In this document: positions 8,316-16,052 of the stretch, piece after piece
How positions within the stretch are numbered: the stretch's first letter is position 1
Layout: each line of letters begins with the position of its first letter
Assembly (NCBI GenBank): GCA_002471665.1
Contig: DKQK01000015.1
Coordinates: 1-39,622 of the forward strand
Length of the DNA: 39,622 nucleotides
Source of the DNA: Gammaproteobacteria bacterium UBA7310
GTDB taxonomy: Bacteria > Pseudomonadota > Gammaproteobacteria > Pseudomonadales > Ketobacteraceae
Reading direction: 5' to 3'
Notes under the pieces: model-generated
What the model was told of the DNA's origin: nothing
What the model saw: only the letters and a program-made list of their open reading frames with translations
The model's database searches: none
Translations under genes and position numbers: made by a program

Positions 8316-9914
8316 TTACATGCGATAAACATAACGACGCTCATCTTCCGGCGGCAGAGTGGCGGCCACCGCCAGACACAATGCCAGTACATCCCGGGTC
8401 TGGCCGGGTTCAATGATGCCGTCATCCCAGATCCGTGAAGTGGCGTAATAGGCATTGCTTTTCTCGGCATACATGGCGCGGGTTTCCTGATCCAGTTTGG
8501 CCAGTGATTCCGCTGTGGCTTGATTACTGATACTGGTTTTGGCCAGCTCCAACACCACATTGGTGCCAATGTCCGGGCTCATGGTGGCCACCACAGAATT
8601 GGGCCAGGCAAACATCAGATTGGGCCGGAAGCCGCGGCCGCACATACCATAGTTACCCGCCCCGTACGAGCCACCCACCACCACGGTAAAGCGTGGCACC
8701 CTGGCGCAGGACATGGCGTACACCAGCTTGGCGCTGTGCTTGGAAATACCGCCCTGCTCGGCGGCTTTACCCACCATAAAGCCCGGTACATTCTGCAGGA
8801 ACAGCAGGGGAATATGGCGTTGTTCGCACAGCGAAATAAAATGCGCACCCTTAACCGAAGCATCGGAAAACAGGGGGCCATTGTTGCCCAGAATGCCCAC
8901 CGGATAGCCGTCGATGTGCGCGGTGCCACAAATCAGGCTGGTGCCCCATTGCGGCTTGAATTCCTGAAACTCACTGGCGTCCACCAACCGTGCAATCACT
9001 TCGCGCATATCATAGGGCTGGGCAAAATCCTTGCTCACAATGCCCTTCAACTCGTCCACATCGTATACCGGAGGCCGGCTTTGCTGACGACGCTGATGAC
9101 ACTGAGAGCTGCGGTTCAACCCCGCCACTATGTCGCGCATGCGGGCCAGGGCCTCCTGCTCGGTTTCGGCGATGTAATCCGATACACCGGAAACCGTGGT
9201 GTGCATCTCGGCGCCACCCAATTCCTCCGGACTGATTTCCTCGTTGATGGCCACTTTTACAATGGACGGCCCACCCAGGTGAATGGTGGCATTGCCGCGC
9301 ACCATCACCACTTCATCAGACAAGGCGGGAATATAGGCCGCACCGGCGGTACTGACACCAAACACCGCCGCCAGTTGCGGCAAGCCCTGGGCGGACATAT
9401 TGCACTGGCGGAAGAAAATATTGCCGAAATGATCCCGATCCGGGAACACGCGATCCCATTCATGCAAATAGGCGCCGCCACAGTCCACCAGATAAATGCA
9501 CGGCAGTTGATGCTGTTGCGCAATCTCCTGGGCACGGATGTGTTTCTTAACGGTTTCCGGATAATAGGCGCCGCCTTTCACGGTGGAATCATTGGCCACG
9601 ATCACGCAATGGGTACCGTGGACAACACCAATGCCGGTGACCACCCCGGCGCTGTGCACCCGGCCGCCATACTGCTCATAGGCCGCCAGGGTGGAGAACT
9701 CAAGAAACGGTGTGCAGGGGTCTACCAACAAATCGATACGCTCACGGGGCAGGAGTTTACCGCGCTTGCGATGGCGTTCGATCAGGTGATCCCTGCCACC
9801 GCTGACAGCGTCGGCCATGCGCTGGCGCAACTGCTGCGCCAGTTCGCTGTGGTAGGCATGGTTCTCGCGAAAACTGTCAGCGTTCTTGTTGACCTTGGAC
9901 GTAATTCTACTCAT
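8316..9914 (-). CDS. Acyl-CoA carboxylase beta subunit (carboxyltransferase)
   Basis: A 532-residue carboxyltransferase that would move the carboxyl group from biotin to an enoyl- or acyl-CoA. Typical parts are ARGKLL-like RGKLLPRERIDLL (52-64), NDSTVKGGAYYPETVKKH, FPDRDHFGNIFFRQ, NVPGFMVG and GGSYGAGNYGMCGRGF. Several otherwise constant positions differ from methylcrotonyl- and geranyl-CoA carboxylase as I know them: GVSTAGAAYIP instead of a CTAGGAYVP-like core (187-196), GGPSIVKVAINEEIS for the usual PPLVKAATGE, and TMSPDIGTNV for the MGGEQAA-type segment. The family is certain; the substrate may be unusual. A 122-nt gap follows it before the hydratase gene. Confidence 0.9.
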   Translation of the reverse strand: MSRITSKVNKNADSFRENHAYHSELAQQLRQRMADAVSGGRDHLIERHRKRGKLLPRERIDLLVDPCTPFLEFSTLAAYEQYGGRVHSAGVVTGIGVVHGTHCVIVANDSTVKGGAYYPETVKKHIRAQEIAQQHQLPCIYLVDCGGAYLHEWDRVFPDRDHFGNIFFRQCNMSAQGLPQLAAVFGVSTAGAAYIPALSDEVVMVRGNATIHLGGPSIVKVAINEEISPEELGGAEMHTTVSGVSDYIAETEQEALARMRDIVAGLNRSSQCHQRRQQSRPPVYDVDELKGIVSKDFAQPYDMREVIARLVDASEFQEFKPQWGTSLICGTAHIDGYPVGILGNNGPLFSDASVKGAHFISLCEQRHIPLLFLQNVPGFMVGKAAEQGGISKHSAKLVYAMSCARVPRFTVVVGGSYGAGNYGMCGRGFRPNLMFAWPNSVVATMSPDIGTNVVLELAKTSISNQATAESLAKLDQETRAMYAEKSNAYYATSRIWDDGIIEPGQTRDVLALCLAVAATLPPEDERRYVYRM

Positions 9915-9942
9915 GTACTGTCTCTGTTGTTATGGGCCCGGG

Positions 9943-11478
9943 CTATTTGGTGCGGCCGGTTCCTTCCCAATAGGGTGCGCGAATCAACTTGCGGCTCATT
10001 TTGCCCACCGGCGTACGGGGCAGGGGCGTGGTTTGAATCTCAACCTTGATGGGTTTCTTGTAGGAACCCAGTTCGTTGGCACACATGTCGATGAGTTCCT
10101 GCTCGCTCACCAGGGCAGGGTCTTTCACCATCACGATGGCATAGGGGGATTCACCGAAGCGATCATGGGGTACACCGAATGCCACCACCTCGATAACCTG
10201 TTCATGGGTGGCCAACACGTTCTCCAATTCAGTGGGCCAGATATTGAATCCACCGGACAGAATCATGTCGTCTTTGCGATCGAACATATACAGGTAGCCG
10301 TTGTGATCCAGGTAACCCACATCGCCGGTGTGTATGAACCCGCGAATAATGGTTTTTTCACTGGCTTGCGGATTCTCCCAGTAACCACTCATCTGGCCGT
10401 CATTGCGGAAACAGATTTCCCCTTCCTCGCCATAGGGCAGTACGGCATGGGTTTCCGGATCGCGGATTTCCACTTCACAGAACGGGTGCACCTTGCCCAG
10501 TGAGCGCAAGGGATTGGAGCCTTCCACTTCGGTCACCCACTCGGAGGCCATGGTCATGGTCACCGGCACCCCTTCTGACTGCCCGTACAACTGACACAGA
10601 GCATCCCCCCAGATACTGTGAGCCTTGCACACCGCAGCTTCGGTGATGGGGGCAGCGCCAATCATCAGGCATTTGAGGTGTGACCAGTCCTTGCTTTCCA
10701 CCCCCGCCACCTGCATGATGTCGTTGACCATGGTGGGCGCCACAAACATATAGGCCACCTGCTCTTTCTCCATCAACGATACCACGGTATCAACCTGGTA
10801 TTTTTCCACCACCAGGTTCACACCACCCATGAGCCAGATGGGCACAAACATATAACCGGAGGCATGGGAGATCGGCGCAATGTGCATGCAGACATCGCCC
10901 GGGCTAACCGGCGGCAGGGTAAAGAACCAGTTACGGCCAATCTCAAGCCAGGCGCGGTGCGTGAATGCCACCCCTTTGGGTTTACCGGTGGTACCACCGG
11001 TGTGACGAATCACATAATTCTGTTCCGGCGCCACCGCCACGTCCGGGTCGGTGTCCGGAAAGCTGGCCAGCCAGTCTTCATACTGATTGTTCTGGCGTAC
11101 GATGATGTGCTCCAGCTCCGGCAGCTCATTGTTCATACCCTCCAGCTGATCAGCATAGTGCTCGGCCACCACCACCGCTTTACAATGGGTATGCTCCATC
11201 ATGTACAGGTGGCTGCTGCGGGCGTTGCGGGCGTACAAGGGTACCCGGGTGATATTGGCAATGGCGGCACCGAGAAAAAAGTCCACGGCTTCCAGCGTGT
11301 TGTCTTCCAGAGAGGCAACGGCATCGCCGGGTTTCAACCCCATGGACAACAACAGATTCGCCATGCGGCAGCCCCGCGCCCAGGCCTGAGCAAACGTGAG
11401 GCGGGATTCACCTGCAATGATGGCAGGCCGGTGGGCATGGAACTGGGCAGAGCGGCGCATCATATCTCGAATGTTCAT
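9943..11478 (-). CDS. AMP-forming acyl-CoA synthetase
   Basis: A 511-residue adenylate-forming ligase that activates a carboxylic acid with ATP and CoA. The phosphate-binding loop is RHTGGTTGKPKGVAFTHRAW. The core motifs YGQSEG, then GFIHTGDVGYLDHNGYLYM with the hinge FDRKDDMILSGGFNIWP, and the C-terminal PLPRTPVGKMSRK with the catalytic Lys are all present. It is a little shorter than long-chain FadD proteins. AGGA lies 7 nt before the ATG. Position between the racemase-like gene and the carboxylase suggests it primes the substrate of this pathway. The acid cannot be named from the sequence. Confidence 0.9.
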   Translation of the reverse strand: MNIRDMMRRSAQFHAHRPAIIAGESRLTFAQAWARGCRMANLLLSMGLKPGDAVASLEDNTLEAVDFFLGAAIANITRVPLYARNARSSHLYMMEHTHCKAVVVAEHYADQLEGMNNELPELEHIIVRQNNQYEDWLASFPDTDPDVAVAPEQNYVIRHTGGTTGKPKGVAFTHRAWLEIGRNWFFTLPPVSPGDVCMHIAPISHASGYMFVPIWLMGGVNLVVEKYQVDTVVSLMEKEQVAYMFVAPTMVNDIMQVAGVESKDWSHLKCLMIGAAPITEAAVCKAHSIWGDALCQLYGQSEGVPVTMTMASEWVTEVEGSNPLRSLGKVHPFCEVEIRDPETHAVLPYGEEGEICFRNDGQMSGYWENPQASEKTIIRGFIHTGDVGYLDHNGYLYMFDRKDDMILSGGFNIWPTELENVLATHEQVIEVVAFGVPHDRFGESPYAIVMVKDPALVSEQELIDMCANELGSYKKPIKVEIQTTPLPRTPVGKMSRKLIRAPYWEGTGRTK

Positions 11479-11543
11479 AGTGGATTCCTCTTTTATTCTT
11501 ATGTCCTGTCCTGAAAAATTTACTGCCTGTTTAACTGCCTTGA

Positions 11544-12626
11544 TTACGGTTGCCTGAAGGGCGGCCGGGTGGCCGGAGGTTTACCGTCCACATAGGCGGG
11601 AAACAGCGCCTGCATGACACCATCCTGCTCGCTCACCAGGGCGCGGGTTTGAATGTGTTCACTGTTCAAGGCCTGGGCCAAGGGAGCCACCCGGTTGACA
11701 CAACAATCCACCTGCCCAAAGCGCTGCTCACATTCCCACATGGTCAAGCCGGCAAAATAGTGTTCCAGCTCACGCTGTAGTTCGGTTTGCGGCAACCCAT
11801 CGTTGATACGCTCGATCCACTCAGGATGATCCGCCGCCAAACAGAACGCCTGCCAGAATTTGGGCTCCACCGCCCCCAGTGCCAGCCACTGATCGTCGGC
11901 GGTTTTATAGGTGCGGTAACGGGCCGCACCGCCGTTCAACAGCGCGCGGCCACGGGGCATGCCCTGTTGATCCTGTTGCGCCTCCACCAGCGAAAACAGC
12001 ATCAGCGGCATGACGGAATCCGCCAGTGCCACCTCAATGTGCGCACCCCGGCCACTGCGCTCCCGTTCCAGCAATGCCGCCAGCACGGCGCTCATGCCGA
12101 ACAGGGAAGCGGAGCAATCCGCCAACGGTGGCCAGGGTGCAACCGCGTGTTCTGCAGTACCGGTGCCTTCCAGTACCCCGTTCATGGCCAGGTAATTGAT
12201 GTCATGCCCCACCGCTTGCTGCAGCGGGCTGTGCTCGCCATAGCCATTCAGGGAACAGATCACCAGGCGGGGAAATTCCTGCCGCAACAGCGGGATCGAC
12301 AAGCCCAGTCTTTCCAATACACCGGGGCGGAAGGATTCAAACATCACATCCGCATCCTGCAACATTTCCAGCAACCCGGCCCGGCCTTCCGCTGTTTTCA
12401 GATTCAGCTGCACCCCCAGCTTGCCGCTGTTGACCGAGTCAAAATAACCGGAGTATCCGTTGGGGCCCTCCGGGCCGATAAAACGCAATTCCTCACCACC
12501 GGGGGGTTCCACCTTGATCACCCGGGCCCCCAGATCCAGCATCATCAACGATGCCAACGGCCCAGGCAGATGGCGGCTCAGATCCACCACCTTGATGCCT
12601 TGTAGAAACTGGTTGATACGGTTCAT
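11544..12626 (-). CDS. Family III CoA-transferase / alpha-methylacyl-CoA racemase-like
   Basis: A 360-residue CaiB/BaiF-superfamily protein. It opens with LQGIKVVDLSRHLPGPLAS and LDLGARVIKVEPPGGEE. The central AVGHDINYLAMNGVL carries the His-Asp pair typical of alpha-methylacyl-CoA racemases. A second Asp is present in PLADCSASL before ALLERERSGRGAHIEVAL, aligning with the catalytic Asp of the superfamily after a 2-residue gap. The length matches the bacterial racemases. It may epimerise a 2-methyl-branched acyl-CoA so that dehydrogenases can use it, or transfer CoA between acids. I favour the racemase reading with moderate confidence. It lies 65 nt before the synthetase gene. Confidence 0.82.
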   Translation of the reverse strand: MNRINQFLQGIKVVDLSRHLPGPLASLMMLDLGARVIKVEPPGGEELRFIGPEGPNGYSGYFDSVNSGKLGVQLNLKTAEGRAGLLEMLQDADVMFESFRPGVLERLGLSIPLLRQEFPRLVICSLNGYGEHSPLQQAVGHDINYLAMNGVLEGTGTAEHAVAPWPPLADCSASLFGMSAVLAALLERERSGRGAHIEVALADSVMPLMLFSLVEAQQDQQGMPRGRALLNGGAARYRTYKTADDQWLALGAVEPKFWQAFCLAADHPEWIERINDGLPQTELQRELEHYFAGLTMWECEQRFGQVDCCVNRVAPLAQALNSEHIQTRALVSEQDGVMQALFPAYVDGKPPATRPPFRQP

Positions 12627-12646
12627 GGCCGGGCCCTGCGTGTGGC

Positions 12647-13807
12647 TTAGGTAAAGGTCACATCCAGACCCAGTTCCTTGGCGATGATCATGGTCTGAAT
12701 CTGGCTGGAACCATCACCGATGCGGGTAATGCGGGTATCACGCAAGTAGCGGGAAACCGGACAATCGTTCATAAAGCCGTAACCACCGTGGACCTGTACC
12801 GCCAGATCCGCCACTTCCGACGACGCTTCACAGCAGTAGTATTTGGCCATGGCCAACTCGTAAATGCTGGCGGTGCCGGCGTCCGCTTTCATGGCGGCGG
12901 AGCGGGCCAGCAGGCGTGAGGTTTCCACTTTCACAGCCATATCGGCAATCATCTTCTGGATCATCTGCAAGCCTCCCAGGGTGCGGCCAAATGCCTCCCG
13001 CTCGTTGGCGTAGGCAATGGAATGATCCAGGCAGGCCTGCGACAATCCCAAGGCACAGGCGGACAGAAAACAGCGGGCAAACTGATAGGTTTTGTGCACG
13101 ATGTAGCGGCCCTCACCTTCTTTACCCACCATCATTTCGTCACCCACTTCTGCGCCATCCAGATAAATGGGGTGGGTATCCGAGGAACGCCAGCCCAGTT
13201 TGTCGTAGGATTTACCGATGGTGACCCCCGGTGTGCCTGCCGGAACCAGGAACAAACTCATCTTGGTTTTTTCGGCATCCTTGGGGCTGGTCACGGCCCC
13301 CACCAGGTTGTAGGCGGTGATATCGGTGCCGGAGTTGGTGATGAAGGCTTTCTCGCCGGAGATAGACCACTTGTCACCCTGCTTGTCCGCCCGCGTGGTA
13401 AAACCGGCGGTCCAGGAACCGGCCTGGGGCTCGGTACCGGCGATGGAACCCACAGCGGTACCGGCCACAATACCGGGCAGAAATTCCTGCTTGTGCAGAT
13501 CACTGCCGAAGGTCTGCAGGGTCAACCCCGTGGCCACCGCCACCATAACCGACAAGGCAAAGGTCTGATCCGCCCGGGCCAACTCCTCGATGGCCAGCGA
13601 CATTTCCAGAATCCCCAGGCCCAGACCACCATGTTCCTCCTTGAACGGAATGGCGCAAACACCGATGTCCTTGTTCATTTTCAGGTACAGCTCGGTGGGA
13701 AATTCCGCTTTCTGATCAAGCTCATAAGCAATCGGCGCCAACTCGGAGCGAGCCCATTCACGCACTGTGTGCTGCAGGTTTTTCTGGTCTTCCGTCAATT
13801 CAAACAT
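12647..13807 (-). CDS. Acyl-CoA dehydrogenase family protein
   Basis: A 386-residue flavoprotein and the first gene of the minus-strand run. It has ELTEDQKNLQHTVREWAR at the N-terminus, the FAD/substrate loop SIAGTEPQAGSWTAGF, WRSSDTHPIYLD and the C-terminal QVHGGYGFMNDCPVSRYLRD. The position of the usual catalytic Glu in the YEGTSE segment holds Asp365 (RIGDGSSQIQ). The alternative Glu site used by isovaleryl-CoA dehydrogenases is Ala244 (QFARCF). Its catalytic base is therefore Asp or unusual. It likely shares a control region with the divergent hydratase/thiolase pair. Family firm, substrate unknown. Confidence 0.88.
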   Translation of the reverse strand: MFELTEDQKNLQHTVREWARSELAPIAYELDQKAEFPTELYLKMNKDIGVCAIPFKEEHGGLGLGILEMSLAIEELARADQTFALSVMVAVATGLTLQTFGSDLHKQEFLPGIVAGTAVGSIAGTEPQAGSWTAGFTTRADKQGDKWSISGEKAFITNSGTDITAYNLVGAVTSPKDAEKTKMSLFLVPAGTPGVTIGKSYDKLGWRSSDTHPIYLDGAEVGDEMMVGKEGEGRYIVHKTYQFARCFLSACALGLSQACLDHSIAYANEREAFGRTLGGLQMIQKMIADMAVKVETSRLLARSAAMKADAGTASIYELAMAKYYCCEASSEVADLAVQVHGGYGFMNDCPVSRYLRDTRITRIGDGSSQIQTMIIAKELGLDVTFT

Positions 13808-13886
13808 CGTGAGGATTCCGTTACTGAAAGAAAAAGTCGTCTGTGGGTTTAAGCGTTATTCTTCAATGAAATCATTATGCGGAGAT

Positions 13887-13931
13887 GCCTGTGGTGACCC
13901 ATCGTCCAAGTGGACTAGGACATTCACAGGC
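13887..13931. promoter_or_regulatory. Candidate operator in the divergent catabolic promoter region
   Basis: The 179-nt gap between the two divergent arms holds two dyads with nearly the same centre. The outer arms are GCCTGTG (13887-13893) and CACAGGC (13925-13931). The inner dyad is GTCC-AAGT-GGAC (13904-13915). This arrangement, next to both transcription units, suits a regulator site controlling the catabolic genes. No regulator gene is within the island, so the binding protein is unknown. Confidence 0.4.
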
Positions 13932-13986
13932 CCCTGCAATACCGTTTGGATTCCAGAATCAGCAGCTTCATCACATCAGGCCTGAC

Positions 13987-14781
13987 ATGAGCGAATCCCC
14001 ACCCAAGCACGCTGTGCTCAACAGCCGGTTACTGGGACACACCCTGTGGCTGACCATGAACCAGCCGGAAAACCTCAATGCCCTGGGCTTTGACCTGGTG
14101 GCCGCCCTGCAGGAGGCACTGGCCTCTGCGGCAACCAATAATGACATCCGGGTACTGGTGTTAAGCGGAACCGGGCGTGGCTTTTGTGCCGGAGCCGACC
14201 TCAAAACCATGACCGGTGAATACGCGCCCGGTGAACCCGATGTGCTGGACAGGATTGTCGATCTGTTTGCGGTGTTGCGTGATTTTCCCAAACCGGTGAT
14301 CGCCGCCGTCAACGGCATTACCGCGGCCGGCGGCCTGGAATTGATGCTGTCTTGCGATCTGATCTATGCCGCGCGCAGCGCCCGGGTGGGCGACGCCCAC
14401 TGCAACTACGGCATTGTTCCCGGCGGCGGGGGCGCGGCGATTCTGCCGCGCATTCTGCCCGCCCCCATTGCCAAATACCTGTTATTCACCGGTGAGCTGC
14501 TGGCGGCGGAGACACTGGCCCCCTACGGCCTGTTTAACGAAGTGGTGGACGATGAGCAACTGTTGCACCGGGTGGCCGGCGTTGCCGACATCATTGCCGC
14601 GAAAAGCCCCATCGGCCTGACCCGAACCAAACAAGTGGCCAACCAATCGCTGGATAAAACGGCGGCCGATGCCATTCTGCACGAGCGCCTGATGGCGCGG
14701 GATCAGTTCCGCTCCCATGATTACCGGGAAGGTCTGCAGGCTTTTCTGGAAAAACGCACACCACAATTCAAGGGTTATTGA
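13987..14781 (+). CDS. Enoyl-CoA hydratase/isomerase family protein
   Basis: A 264-residue crotonase-fold enzyme. LTMNQPENLNALGF, the oxyanion loop GFCAGADLKTM and VNGITAAGGLELMLSCDLIYA are visible. The first catalytic Glu is present in GGLELML. The second is replaced by His in DAHCNYGIVPGGGG, a known variant within the superfamily. The ATG at 13987 is chosen because AGG lies 6 nt upstream and the crotonase domain begins soon after; an in-frame ATG at 13885 would add 34 unrelated residues and overlap the putative operator. The stop is directly followed by the thiolase start. It may be a hydratase or a double-bond isomerase. Confidence 0.86.
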   Translation: MSESPPKHAVLNSRLLGHTLWLTMNQPENLNALGFDLVAALQEALASAATNNDIRVLVLSGTGRGFCAGADLKTMTGEYAPGEPDVLDRIVDLFAVLRDFPKPVIAAVNGITAAGGLELMLSCDLIYAARSARVGDAHCNYGIVPGGGGAAILPRILPAPIAKYLLFTGELLAAETLAPYGLFNEVVDDEQLLHRVAGVADIIAAKSPIGLTRTKQVANQSLDKTAADAILHERLMARDQFRSHDYREGLQAFLEKRTPQFKGY

Positions 14782-16017
14782 GTGTCTGATATCTATATCA
14801 TCGGAGTGGGCATGACCCGTTTCGGCCGCCACCCGCAGCACAGTCTGAAGCAGCTCAGTGCCAGCGCCGTGGAGGAGGCCCTCACCGATGCAACGCTGGA
14901 AAAAAATCACATCGAAGAAATTCATTTTGCCAATTGTGTGCAGGGTTACATGGATGGCCAGCACATGATTCGCGGCCATGCCATTTTCCTGGAGCAGGGC
15001 TTCCAGGGGATTCCCATCTTTAATCTGGAAAGCGGTTGCGCCAGCGGCAGTATGGCCTTTCATATGGCGGTACGCAGCCTGCTCTCGGGCCAGGCCGACA
15101 TCGCCCTGGCGGTTGGCGCCGAAAAAATGGTATGCGAGGACAAACGCAAAATGTTCAATGCGTTTACCAGCGCCTGGGATGTGCAACGCAGCCAATGGCA
15201 AATGGACATCATCAACCGCATGGCCGCCGTGGTGGACAGTCCACAAGGCAGCCAGTCACCCCGGCCCTACAGCCCGTTTATGGACGTGTACAAAGCAGAG
15301 TTCGCCCAGCACCAGGCTCTGTACGGCAGCAGTCAGGAACAGGTGGCGGCCATTTGCGCCAAGAATCACCAACATTCGGTGCACAACCCGAAGGCGCAAT
15401 TTCAACAGGCCTTTAGCATCGCCGACATCCTGCAGGCTCCCCCCATTACCTACCCGCTGACACTGCCCATGTGTGCGCCCATCAGTGACGGCGCCGCGGC
15501 GGTCATTGTCTGTAACGGCAGTAAACTGGCGCAGCTGGGTGTACAGGGGCGGGCGGTCAGAATACTGGCCACTGTCACCGGCTCGGGCCGGGAACGGGCG
15601 GCGAGCGATTTGCAGCAGCATCTGGTCACCCGCCTTGCCGACCAGGCCTATGCCAAAGCCGGTGTCGGGCCAGAGGAGGTCAGTGTGGCGGAAGTGCACG
15701 ACGCCACCGCCGTGGGGGAATTGATAGAAACAGAGAATCTGCGCCTGTGTGAACCGGGTGCCGGCGGCACACTGGCGCAACGGGGTGACACCTGCATCGG
15801 TGGCCGCATCCCCATCAACACCTCCGGGGGCTTGGAATCACGGGGCCACCCCATTGCCGCCACCGGCATTGCCCAGCTGTATGACCTGGTAACACAGCTG
15901 CGGGGAGAAGCCGGCCCGCGCCAGATCAGCCATCCGCGCATTGGCCTGCAATGTAATGTTGGCGGTTTCTGGGGTGTGGAAGAGGCGTCAGCCCATGTTG
16001 CACTGCTGAGCCGTTAA
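14782..16017 (+). CDS. SCP-x-type thiolase
   Basis: A 411-residue thiolase-fold protein of the sterol-carrier-protein-x group. The nucleophilic Cys86 lies in ESGCASGS, His306 in EVHDATAVGE, His356 in GGLESRGHPIAATG and Cys391 in GLQCNVGGFWG. The active-site set is complete, so it probably cleaves 3-ketoacyl-CoA. In eukaryotes SCP-x thiolases accept 2-methyl-branched 3-ketoacyl-CoAs, which fits the racemase-like gene in this island. It starts at a GTG immediately after the hydratase stop, with AAGGG 7 nt upstream. No DUF35 protein is adjacent, which argues against the aldolase-type relatives of steroid breakdown. Confidence 0.88.
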   Translation: MSDIYIIGVGMTRFGRHPQHSLKQLSASAVEEALTDATLEKNHIEEIHFANCVQGYMDGQHMIRGHAIFLEQGFQGIPIFNLESGCASGSMAFHMAVRSLLSGQADIALAVGAEKMVCEDKRKMFNAFTSAWDVQRSQWQMDIINRMAAVVDSPQGSQSPRPYSPFMDVYKAEFAQHQALYGSSQEQVAAICAKNHQHSVHNPKAQFQQAFSIADILQAPPITYPLTLPMCAPISDGAAAVIVCNGSKLAQLGVQGRAVRILATVTGSGRERAASDLQQHLVTRLADQAYAKAGVGPEEVSVAEVHDATAVGELIETENLRLCEPGAGGTLAQRGDTCIGGRIPINTSGGLESRGHPIAATGIAQLYDLVTQLRGEAGPRQISHPRIGLQCNVGGFWGVEEASAHVALLSR

Positions 16018-16052
16018 CCCGGTTGGAACGTGGTCAAAGCATCTGCCGCAGC

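Noticed and set aside
4220..9914. Naming the carboxylase block liuABCD or atuCDEF
   Set aside because: Gene content is similar, but the beta subunit departs at substrate-site signatures and no HMG-CoA lyase is present, so a named pathway is not supported.
8520..10049. A 509-codon plus-strand open frame opposite the carboxylase beta gene
   Set aside because: It is antisense to a gene with clear family motifs, is rich in His, Gly and Gln with no recognisable domain, and has no ribosome-binding site. Such long mirror frames arise from codon bias.
14782..16017. Thiolase as a steroid side-chain aldolase (Ltp2-like)
   Set aside because: Both Cys residues and the His of a thiolase are present and no DUF35 partner gene adjoins it.
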